A stretch of DNA of 64,000 nucleotides from Pokkaliibacter sp046614695. Its GTDB lineage: Bacteria > Pseudomonadota > Gammaproteobacteria > Pseudomonadales > Balneatricaceae. The DNA lies in NCBI RefSeq assembly GCF_046614695.1, contig NZ_JBKKHQ010000001.1, forward strand, positions 372,001 through 436,000, in the 5' to 3' direction. The notes under the pieces were generated by a model. The model saw only the letters and a program-made list of their open reading frames with translations, searched no databases and was not told the DNA's origin. Numbering within the stretch: position 1 is the first letter of the stretch; every line of letters begins with the position of its first letter. Of the stretch, positions 1 through 7,317 are shown in pieces. The position numbers and the translations under genes were made by a program.

Positions 1-524
1 GTCGCCATCCAATTAACGAATAGATAAAAGGATTTCCCTGGCGCTTAGAGATCATAGTATTTGTTCACAGTCCACTCTAGACTGTGCACGAAGTTAGGAA
101 TCTTAAATGGCTATTCTGACGTTAGAGTGCGCTTTTCCCTACAAATCAACTTGATAATCAATCTCAGGTAAACAGCTACTCAAACTTTAACCAGCCAGAG
201 CTTATAAGGAATATCCTTATACTTGCAAGAAAAATCTACTATTCCCTTCAAGAAGACCCTTTAAAAATCAATATCCTAGCGCTATACACTGGAACAGGAT
301 TTCATAAGCCGTTCTCAAAGAGCAAGTAAAGTACGGCCAAAGTCGTGGAAGTCTGCATCTTTTAAGGTCAGGCCTGAGTACGCCCAACGTAGGTAAAACG
401 GCACTTTTACAACACAACAAAGCCTCCGGTCGGCTTCATCTTTTACCTATGGCGCCAATACATGACGTTAGTTCAGTAGCTGAATAGCCCTGCTGAATAT
501 ATAAACGACAGCTAAATGAATTAT
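1..524. other. Non-coding region upstream of tRNA-Pro
   Basis: No open reading frame that looks like a gene is visible on either strand. The stretch is AT-rich and holds several short inverted repeats: 66-72 with 80-86 (7-base arms), 203-210 with 214-221 (8-base arms, 3-base loop) and 472-476 with 480-484. An AAGCC/GGCTT hairpin followed by a loose T-run near 420-443 could be a weak terminator of something to the left. No convincing -35/-10 pair was found for the tRNA, although TATAAA occurs at 500-505. It could be an intergenic spacer or a decayed region. Confidence 0.5.
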
Positions 525-601
525 CGGAGAATAGCTCAGTTTGGTAGAGCACTGCCTTCGGGAGGCAGGGGTCGCAGGTTCGAATCCTGTTTCTCCGACC
601 A
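525..601 (+). tRNA. proK: tRNA-Pro (anticodon CGG)
   Basis: The 77 bases fold as a full cloverleaf: acceptor CGGAGAA pairs with TTCTCCG, the D arm is GCTC/GAGC, the anticodon stem is CTGCC/GGCAG with loop TTCGGGA (anticodon CGG), and the T arm carries TTCGAAT. The 3' CCA is encoded. The sequence resembles the E. coli proK product, which reads the proline codon CCG. An intrinsic terminator follows 9 bases later. Confidence 0.96.
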
Positions 602-610
602 TGAATAACA

Positions 611-645
611 AAAAGCCGGTCGCTTAATGCGTACCGGCTTTTTTA
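611..645 (+). terminator. Intrinsic terminator of tRNA-Pro
   Basis: A hairpin with arms AAGCCGGT and ACCGGCTT and a 12-base loop is followed by a T-run, right after the tRNA. Confidence 0.85.
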
Positions 646-783
646 ATTGATAATCAATTCCAACTATTCGAGCATTTATTTAAAAAATCATCGCCTAAGC
701 AACGAATTTCCAATTCTACCCCAGACTTTCGCTTAATTAATTAGTGACACAGGATTGATGAATCGACTTTCAAAATTCATTGC

Positions 784-2271
784 TTAGTCAACGAATAGCA
801 TTTCTGTAAAGATATTCACTGGCGTATTCTCAAAGGCATGCTGATCAAGACAAAGCTGCTGAATTTTCTGACAACGCCATTCGGGATATCGAGTGCGAAG
901 GTTATCCAGGAACTTGGCCTCAAGCAGAGGAATGCCCTCGTCGCGGCGGCGGCGATGACCGATGGGGTACTCCACCGCAATCTCCTCCGTGGAGGTGCCG
1001 TCCGTAAAGAAAACCGTGATGGCATTGGCAATAGAACGCTTGTCTGATTCCAGATACTCGCGGCTGTACCGCTCATCCTCGACAATCACCATCTTCTCAC
1101 GCAGCTTATCAATGATGGGATTTGCCTGATGGAAGCTGTCTTCATAGTGCTCCGCCTTCAATGCTCCCAACGCCAGGGGCACGGCAATCATGTACTGCAA
1201 GCAATGATCACGGTCAGCGGGGTTCGCCATCGGCCCCACTTTGGAGATGATACGGATGGCCGACTCATGAGTTCTCACCTGAATCTTCTCAATCTCGTGC
1301 AGACGGTCTTTGACCAGCGGGTGCAATGTCATGGCCGCTTCTGCAGCGGTTTGCGCATGGAACTCTGCCGGGAAGGAAATCTTGAAGAGCACGTTTTCCA
1401 TCACATAGCTGCCAAATGCCTGCGGCAGGCTAAAGGCACGTTCGTGCTCTGGTTTCAGCTTCTGATCCTTGTTGGTCTTGCTGAAGAGCACATCATAAAA
1501 ACCCCACTGCGGCGCCGTGAGCACAGAGGGCAAGCCCATCTCCCCTTTCATCGTGATCATCGCCAGCCTGACCGCCCGGGAAGTGGCATCCCCAGCGGCC
1601 CAGGATTTTCGCGATCCCGCATTGGGTGCATGCCGATAGGTACGAAGAGCCTGACCATCAACCCATGCCTGCGATAGCGCATCAATGATTTGTTCGCGAC
1701 TGCCGCCAAGAAGCTTGGTCACGACCGCCGTCGAGGCGACTTTCACCAGCACCACATGATCCAGCCCCACGCGGTTGAATGAGTTTTCGAGGGCCAGCAC
1801 ACCCTGAATTTCATGCGCCTTGATCATCGCGGTGAGTACTGCCTTCATCGTTAGGGGCGCCTCACCGTTGGCAATACGCTGACGGCTCAGGTAATCCGCT
1901 ACTGCCAGTACTGCTCCAAGGTTATCGGAAGGATGTCCCCACTCTGCCGCCAGCCAGGTATCGTTGTAGTCCAGCCAACGGATAATGCAGCCAATATCAA
2001 ATGCCGCCTTGATCGGGTCCAGCACATAGTTAGTACCAGGTACGCGTGCACCATTGGGAACCACTGTGCCCGGCACAACAGGGCCAAGGTGCTTGGTACA
2101 TTCCGGGAAACGAAGCGCCAGCAAGCCGCATCCCAGTGCATCGATCACGGTATGACGTGCGGTACGATAAGCTTCATCACTCTGGATTTCGAACTGATCA
2201 ACATAATCGGCAATCTGAACCAGCAACTCATCAGGCTCAGGGCGGTTACTGACATCAAAGGTGGCACTCAT
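784..2271 (-). CDS. prpD: 2-methylcitrate dehydratase PrpD
   Basis: This 495-residue protein belongs to the MmgE/PrpD family. It dehydrates 2-methylcitrate to 2-methyl-cis-aconitate in the methylcitrate cycle, which converts propionyl-CoA to pyruvate and succinate in the cytoplasm. Length and sequence are typical of gammaproteobacterial PrpD from end to end, including the N-terminal segment around IADYVDQFEI and the region WLDYNDTWLAAEWGHPSDNL near residue 105. The ATG at 2271 has an AAGGA ribosome site about six bases upstream. It is the last gene of gntR-prpB-prpC-prpD, 67 bases after prpC. The cluster has PrpD rather than the AcnD/PrpF pair used by Pseudomonas and Shewanella. No clear terminator is visible after it. 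Confidence 0.95.
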   Translation of the reverse strand: MSATFDVSNRPEPDELLVQIADYVDQFEIQSDEAYRTARHTVIDALGCGLLALRFPECTKHLGPVVPGTVVPNGARVPGTNYVLDPIKAAFDIGCIIRWLDYNDTWLAAEWGHPSDNLGAVLAVADYLSRQRIANGEAPLTMKAVLTAMIKAHEIQGVLALENSFNRVGLDHVVLVKVASTAVVTKLLGGSREQIIDALSQAWVDGQALRTYRHAPNAGSRKSWAAGDATSRAVRLAMITMKGEMGLPSVLTAPQWGFYDVLFSKTNKDQKLKPEHERAFSLPQAFGSYVMENVLFKISFPAEFHAQTAAEAAMTLHPLVKDRLHEIEKIQVRTHESAIRIISKVGPMANPADRDHCLQYMIAVPLALGALKAEHYEDSFHQANPIIDKLREKMVIVEDERYSREYLESDKRSIANAITVFFTDGTSTEEIAVEYPIGHRRRRDEGIPLLEAKFLDNLRTRYPEWRCQKIQQLCLDQHAFENTPVNIFTEMLFVD

Positions 2272-2338
2272 GACTTGTCCTTATTCTTTTAGCTGCCCGG
2301 CAGGCAGACCTTGACCAACGAATGACAATAAAAAATAG

Positions 2339-3466
2339 TTAGCGGGCTTTCATGGGAACCCAGGCGGCAGTCTCAGGACCGGTGTAATCGGCGCTGGGCC
2401 GAATAATACGGTTGTTACTGCGCTGCTCCATCACATGGGCAGCCCAGCCCGTCAGGCGCGAGCAGACAAAGATGGGGGTAAAGAGCGGTGTCGGAATCCC
2501 CATAAAGTGATAGGCCGAAGCGTGAAAGAAATCCGCATTACAGAAGAGCTTTTTCTCCCGCCACATCACCTCTTCACAGCGAAGCGACACCGGGTACAGC
2601 ACCTGATCCCCCACCGCATTCGATAGTTTCTCCGACCATGCCTTGATGATGGCATTACGCGGATCACTCTCCCGATAAATCGCGTGACCGAAGCCCATCA
2701 CTTTCTCTTTACGTGCCAGCATGCCCAGTAGCTCACGTTCAGCCTGCTCCGGAGATTTCCAGTCCTTGATCATTGCCATTGCCGCTTCGTTGGCACCACC
2801 ATGCAGCGGGCCTCGAAGCGTTCCAATAGCAGCGGTAATACATGAAAACATGTCCGATAAGGTGGAAGCACACACGCGCGCTGCAAAGGTGGAGGCATTG
2901 AACTCATGCTCGGCATAGAGAATGAGTGATGCATTCATCACACTGACGGACAGCGCATCCGGAGTTTTGTCGTGGAGTAAATGCAGGAAGTGGGCAGCAA
3001 GACTGGGCTCTGTGGTGTGGGTCTCAATGCGGACGCCATCATGTGAGTAGCGGTACCAGTAGTTAATGATGCCCGGAAAGGCTGCGAGCATCCGGTCGAC
3101 GACATTCAACTGCTCGGAGAAGTCCTGCTCCGGCTCAAGATTACCCAGCACCGAACACCCGGTACGCATGACGTCCATGGGATGGGCGCTGGCCGGGATT
3201 TGCTCCAGGATCGCCAGCAATGTATCAGGCAGTCGTCGCAAACCTTGCAGCCGCTTCAGGTACTCATGATATTCCGCTTCATTGGGCAAGTGGCCGTATA
3301 ACAACAGATAGGCGACTTCCTCAAAGCTTGCTTCCTCAGCCAGAACCTTGATGTCATAGCCGCGATAAGTCAGGCCTGCACCAGACTTGCCCACGGTGCA
3401 TAATGCCGTCTCGCCAGCGACCTGCCCGCGAAGACCCGCGCCACTCAGAACTTTGGAATCAGCCAT
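2339..3466 (-). CDS. prpC: 2-methylcitrate synthase PrpC
   Basis: A 375-residue member of the citrate synthase family that condenses propionyl-CoA with oxaloacetate to 2-methylcitrate. Family landmarks visible are the N-terminal AGLTYRGYDI, the glycine/histidine motif LHGGANEAAM near residue 230, the catalytic GFGHAIY segment near 265 and the C-terminal ARCITE-like HVMEQRSNNRIIRP. Tandem ATGs occur at 3469 and 3466. The second is chosen because AAGGAG then lies six bases ahead; starting at 3469 would add one methionine. A gap of 163 bases separates it from prpB upstream, and no promoter was recognised there. Position between prpB and prpD argues for the methylcitrate rather than the citrate enzyme. 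Confidence 0.95.
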   Translation of the reverse strand: MADSKVLSGAGLRGQVAGETALCTVGKSGAGLTYRGYDIKVLAEEASFEEVAYLLLYGHLPNEAEYHEYLKRLQGLRRLPDTLLAILEQIPASAHPMDVMRTGCSVLGNLEPEQDFSEQLNVVDRMLAAFPGIINYWYRYSHDGVRIETHTTEPSLAAHFLHLLHDKTPDALSVSVMNASLILYAEHEFNASTFAARVCASTLSDMFSCITAAIGTLRGPLHGGANEAAMAMIKDWKSPEQAERELLGMLARKEKVMGFGHAIYRESDPRNAIIKAWSEKLSNAVGDQVLYPVSLRCEEVMWREKKLFCNADFFHASAYHFMGIPTPLFTPIFVCSRLTGWAAHVMEQRSNNRIIRPSADYTGPETAAWVPMKAR

Positions 3467-3629
3467 CATCCGCTCCTTATTATTGTTGCGATGATAGTGA
3501 AAACAGCAGCTCGTTCAGGACGAGCAATTCCACTTGATGGATTACTTAGGGTATTTCTGGTCACTCCAGAGAGCGCCGACAAGCACAATCCAGAGTTCTC
3601 CAGCCAATTCTTTAGCCTTATAGCGGCTG

Positions 3630-4520
3630 CTATTTATTCTTGCCTTCAGCGAACAGGCCATCCAGCTTCTGCTCAAAGGCGTGATAGTTGAGGAAATCAT
3701 AGAGTTCCATACGCGTCTGCATGGTATCCACGACAGCCGTTTGATCACCTTTCGAGAGAATGGACTCATACACGTTGAGGGCAGCCTTGTTCATGGCGCG
3801 AAAGGCGGACAAGGGATAAAGCACCATAGAGACACCACTATTAGCCAGCTCAGACTTATTAAAGAGAGGCGTTGCTCCAAACTCGGTGATGTTCGCCAGT
3901 AAAGGCGCGCCATCGATGGCCGAGGAGAACGCCTGATAATCCTCCAGGGTGTGCACAGCTTCAGCAAAAATGCCGTCGGCACCTGCGGCAAGACAGGCGC
4001 GTGCCCGCTCTACAGCGGCATCAATCCCTTCCTTCTGAAATGCGTCAGTTCTGGCCATGATAAAAAAATCACTGTCGGTTCGTGCATCAGCTGCTGCCTT
4101 GATACGGTCAACCATTTCTTCCTGACTGACGATTTCCTTATTAGGGCGATGGCCGCAGCGCTTCTGCGCTACCTGATCCTCAATATGAACCGCCGCCGCA
4201 CCGGCACGCTCCATTTCTTTAATAGTGCGGCCAATGTTAAATGCCCCACCCCAGCCAGTATCGATATCGACAAGCAAGGGCAACTGTGTTGCTGCAGTAA
4301 TACGGCGAACGTCTTCGAGCACATCGTTCATGCTGGTCATACCCAGATCCGGCAGACCGTAAGAGGCATTGGCCACTCCGCCACCGGACAAATAAATCGC
4401 CTGGTGTCCTACCCGCTCAGCCATCATGGCGCAGTAGGCATTAATAGTGCCGACAATCTGCAGGGGCTGGTTGTTCTTCAATGCCTGACGAAAACGCAGA
4501 CCTGCGCTCTGGGTGCTCAT
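3630..4520 (-). CDS. prpB: 2-methylisocitrate lyase PrpB
   Basis: This 296-residue PEP mutase/isocitrate lyase superfamily enzyme splits 2-methylisocitrate into pyruvate and succinate, the last step of the methylcitrate cycle. The early SGGGVANASYGLPD motif, the metal-binding DIDTGWGG motif, EDQVAQKRCGHRPNK (the KKCGH loop that carries the catalytic cysteine) and the later MARTDAF are all in place. An in-frame ATG lies 36 bases further out at 4556, but the ATG at 4520 has an AAGAGGA ribosome site and gives exactly the length of E. coli PrpB, so it is preferred. It follows the gntR regulator after 53 bases. Confidence 0.96.
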   Translation of the reverse strand: MSTQSAGLRFRQALKNNQPLQIVGTINAYCAMMAERVGHQAIYLSGGGVANASYGLPDLGMTSMNDVLEDVRRITAATQLPLLVDIDTGWGGAFNIGRTIKEMERAGAAAVHIEDQVAQKRCGHRPNKEIVSQEEMVDRIKAAADARTDSDFFIMARTDAFQKEGIDAAVERARACLAAGADGIFAEAVHTLEDYQAFSSAIDGAPLLANITEFGATPLFNKSELANSGVSMVLYPLSAFRAMNKAALNVYESILSKGDQTAVVDTMQTRMELYDFLNYHAFEQKLDGLFAEGKNK

Positions 4521-4573
4521 AGAGTTATCCTCTTTCTTGTTATCTTCGTGAATCATGCTGTCTGACGTAGGCT

Positions 4574-5272
4574 TTACGTCTCTTGCCCAAGTTCGCTATC
4601 GGCTCGGGCCAGAAGGTTCTTTCTGGCGCGGGAAATGTGTCGACGCATTAGCAACTCTGCCAGTTCGCCATCGCGCTCAGCGATCGCCTCGGCAATACGA
4701 CGGTGCTCAGAAAGTGCTTTCAAAGGGCGACTGCTGGACGTACTGAATTGATAGCGATACATACGCAGCAGGTGGTACAGCTCTCCTTGAAGCAGGCTGA
4801 TCAGCTTTCGGTTTTTACTCCCCACGATGATGCGGTAGTGAAAGTCGAGATCGCCTTCATGCTGGAAGTAAGCCCGATTCTCCTGCACTGCCTGCTGTTG
4901 CTCATGAGCATCAATCAGCTGTTGGAGTTCGCTGATTTCAGTATCACTCATGTGCTCGGCGGCCAGCCGCGCAGCCATACCCTCCATGGCCTCTCGCACG
5001 GCATAAATGTCGACAAGCTCTGCCAACGATAGCGACACCACTCGCGCCCCGACATTAGGTATGCGTACCACCAGCCCCTTACTTTCCAGCTGGCGTAATG
5101 CTTCCCGTAAAGGAGCACGACTGACCTCAAAACGTCGGGCCAGTTCTGGCTCGCTGATCTTCTGACCGGCGGCAATCTCACCGACCACTATGGCCTCGCG
5201 CAAGGTATGACTGATCTGCTCAACCAGTGGCAGATCCATTGCTACTGCCGCAGGTGGGGTTTGTGCACTCAT
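4574..5272 (-). CDS. GntR-family regulator of the prp operon
   Basis: A 232-residue GntR-family regulator of the FadR/FCD type. The N-terminal winged helix contains ISEPELARRFEVSRAPLREALRQLESKGLV (helix-turn-helix around residues 40-68). The C-terminal FCD domain carries the acid- and metal-binding residues expected, for example DIYAVREAMEG and LDFHYRII. It is the first gene of its own operon with prpB, prpC and prpD, so autoregulated control of propionate catabolism is likely. This is supported by two TGTCGACA-centred palindromes around the promoter. The effector is probably a methylcitrate-cycle intermediate (inference). The ATG at 5272 is chosen over a TTG one codon upstream. It is unrelated to the sigma-54 activator called PrpR in enterics. 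Confidence 0.88.
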   Translation of the reverse strand: MSAQTPPAAVAMDLPLVEQISHTLREAIVVGEIAAGQKISEPELARRFEVSRAPLREALRQLESKGLVVRIPNVGARVVSLSLAELVDIYAVREAMEGMAARLAAEHMSDTEISELQQLIDAHEQQQAVQENRAYFQHEGDLDFHYRIIVGSKNRKLISLLQGELYHLLRMYRYQFSTSSSRPLKALSEHRRIAEAIAERDGELAELLMRRHISRARKNLLARADSELGQET

Positions 5273-5312
5273 CAAATAGTCTCGCTAAAAGACCGAATCA
5301 GTGAATGACGCC

Positions 5313-5324
5313 AATGTCGACACT
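5313..5324. promoter_or_regulatory. Putative GntR operator O2 (promoter-proximal)
   Basis: AATGTCGACACT contains the perfect octamer TGTCGACA. It lies just downstream of the predicted prp transcription start, a place suited to repression. Confidence 0.5.
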
Positions 5325-5339
5325 AATCCGAAAAATTGA

Positions 5340-5368
5340 TCTATATGAATATAAAAAGGCTTACTCAA
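5340..5368 (-). promoter_or_regulatory. Predicted promoter of gntR-prpBCD
   Basis: On the minus strand TTGAGT (5368-5363) and TATAGA (5345-5340) are separated by exactly 17 bases, each four of six matches to the sigma-70 hexamers. The predicted start would lie near 5333. The two operators flank it. Confidence 0.55.
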
Positions 5369-5374
5369 CCCAGG

Positions 5375-5386
5375 ATTGTCGACAAT
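5375..5386. promoter_or_regulatory. Putative GntR operator O1 (upstream)
   Basis: ATTGTCGACAAT is a perfect 12-base palindrome that fits the T.GT..AC.A pattern typical of FadR-type GntR sites. It lies six bases upstream of the predicted -35 box. Its centre is 62 bases from that of the second copy, about six helical turns. Confidence 0.6.
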
Positions 5387-5582
5387 ATAGCAAACAACGT
5401 CGAAATATCCCAAATCTGCGTCTTATATCAAAAAGTCTTACGAAAGGTTAAAAAATGACTGTCATTCTCTTACAGGATTGCTTATAACAGCGACTTTAGA
5501 CACCAACTTTACGTGTATAAGCAGCGGCGCTGAACGCAAAGCATGGTGTCTTTATCTTCTTGTCTGCAGTCAAGGAAGTCCC

Positions 5583-7232
5583 ATGTTGCTCAATCGAATG
5601 ACACTTCAGTCACGCCTGATCCTGGCCGTTCTTATTCCCTCGCTTGCGTTGGTCCTGGTAGGACTTAGCAGCCTGCGCAGCATGTCTGCCATGCAGGATG
5701 AATCCAATGAGCTTTACGTCAATACAGCAGCTCCTTTGAGGGCGATGGCCGAGGTTAACTCGCGCATACCCCGCATGCGCGTCGGTATCGACATGATGAT
5801 GTTGCAACAGCAGGAAACGCTGAAAGATGAACGCGGAGTGCTGACCCGGGTTAAGGAAGCCAATACTGAAGATATTCCGGAAATGCGCGAGGCGATGCAG
5901 CAGGCCGTGAAGGCTCAGGTGAAACCTGAACTCAGGAAGCAGGCCCAAGCGCTGCTTAACCAGTTTGAAGCCATGGTGAACGATGAAATCACCCCGATGC
6001 TGAATGCCTTCGATCAGGGCGATATGAATCAGGGCATGCTGATTTACCGCGACCAGTACGCAAAAACCTATGGCCAGATGCGTAAGGCGGCTAATCAGCT
6101 GCTTGATGAGCTGCTACAAGAGGCCCAGTTGCATAATGACCTTAGCCACCAGAGTTTCAAAAGTGGTCAGATTTTTATGATCAGCGTTATTGTGCTGGGC
6201 CTGCTGATTTCACTGGTTTTCTCATACCTGATCATTGTTCATCTGAAACGCCGTGTTAACCGTATGCAAACCGTTATTGGCGGTGCAGCAGATACTCTCT
6301 CCCTGACAACTCGCTTACCTCAGGACGGCAATGATGAGCTGTCGAATATCTCCAGCAGCTTTAACCGCTTTATCGACAAGGTGCATAAAGTGATTGATCA
6401 GCTGGCAGAAGATGCGCGTGCCCTTTCCTCAATGGCGCATGACGTTGCAGAGAAGGCACAGTTAACCCAGTCCAATTGCACTTCTCAGCGCGATCGTACG
6501 ACACAGGTGGCGACCGCCATCCATGAGCTGGGCTCGACTGTAAACGAAATTGCCGGCAATGCTGAGCAGGCCGCAGGACTTGCCAAAGCCGCTTCCGAAC
6601 GCTCCGCAGAAGGCCGAAAAGTAGTGAGCCAGTCCGGCACACAAATTGGCGAGCTTAGCCACGAGCTTGATCAGGCAGGTCAGGTGATTGGATCACTGGC
6701 TGGCCAGATTGATCGTATCAGCACCACACTGGACACCATTCGGGGTATTTCTGAGCAGACTAACTTACTGGCGCTGAATGCTGCCATTGAGGCTGCGCGT
6801 GCCGGTGAACAAGGCCGTGGATTTGCGGTCGTAGCCGATGAGGTACGTACGCTGGCTAATCGCTCAGGGCAATCCACCAGCGAAATTCAGCAGATTATTG
6901 ACTCATTGCAGAGTGAATCCCGCCGGGCGGTTGAAGCGATGAATAAAGGGCTGAGCCAAAGCCAGAGTGTTGTCAGCCAGTCGCAGCGCACCAGCAACAC
7001 ACTACAGGAGATTGATAACAACATCGCCCAAATCAGTGATCAGAATATTCAGGTGGCGACCGCGACCGAAGAGCAGTCCTCGGTGGTGGAAGATATCAGT
7101 CGCAATATTGAGGATATTAACCAGTTCACACTGGAAACAACGGATATCGCCAACCAGCTCAACCAGTCCAGCAATCAGCTCAAGCAATTATCAGGCAAGC
7201 TGGATGCGTTGGTTGGGGGTTTTAAACTCTAG
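5583..7232 (+). CDS. Methyl-accepting chemotaxis protein
   Basis: A 549-residue membrane chemoreceptor. The order is: a first membrane helix at about 11-30, a periplasmic four-helix-bundle-type sensor at about 35-195, a second helix at about 197-219, a HAMP segment, then the cytoplasmic signalling domain. The conserved hairpin tip reads ISEQTNLLALNAAIEAARAG and continues through GRGFAVVADEVRTLA, the binding site for CheA and CheW. No C-terminal CheR/CheB pentapeptide is present; the protein ends in GGFKL. The reading frame is open to 5478, but ATG 5583 is chosen because AAGGA lies seven bases before it and the membrane helix then follows directly. The ligand cannot be told from sequence. Adjacency to the prp operon might suggest an organic acid, but this is speculation. 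Confidence 0.93.
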   Translation: MLLNRMTLQSRLILAVLIPSLALVLVGLSSLRSMSAMQDESNELYVNTAAPLRAMAEVNSRIPRMRVGIDMMMLQQQETLKDERGVLTRVKEANTEDIPEMREAMQQAVKAQVKPELRKQAQALLNQFEAMVNDEITPMLNAFDQGDMNQGMLIYRDQYAKTYGQMRKAANQLLDELLQEAQLHNDLSHQSFKSGQIFMISVIVLGLLISLVFSYLIIVHLKRRVNRMQTVIGGAADTLSLTTRLPQDGNDELSNISSSFNRFIDKVHKVIDQLAEDARALSSMAHDVAEKAQLTQSNCTSQRDRTTQVATAIHELGSTVNEIAGNAEQAAGLAKAASERSAEGRKVVSQSGTQIGELSHELDQAGQVIGSLAGQIDRISTTLDTIRGISEQTNLLALNAAIEAARAGEQGRGFAVVADEVRTLANRSGQSTSEIQQIIDSLQSESRRAVEAMNKGLSQSQSVVSQSQRTSNTLQEIDNNIAQISDQNIQVATATEEQSSVVEDISRNIEDINQFTLETTDIANQLNQSSNQLKQLSGKLDALVGGFKL

Positions 7233-7256
7233 GCAGACGTAAGCCTGCATCGGCAT

Positions 7257-7287
7257 AAAAAAACCACTTCAATTGAAGTGGTTTTTT
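7257..7287. terminator. Bidirectional terminator, chemoreceptor / rlmKL
   Basis: A perfect inverted repeat, A-run then CCACTTC, loop AATT, GAAGTGG then T-run, lies between two converging genes and can stop transcription from either side. Confidence 0.92.
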
Positions 7288-7317
7288 GTTTCTGAGGATT
7301 GAGAACCCGGAGCGGGC

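Larger units (their letters stand above)
5276..5582. other. Divergent intergenic region gntR / chemoreceptor
   Basis: This AT-rich spacer holds the prp promoter and two operators described separately. Near the chemoreceptor it also holds the inverted repeat AATGAC-T-GTCATT (5454-5466), which could be an operator for that gene. No sigma-28 flagellar promoter was recognised. Confidence 0.4.
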
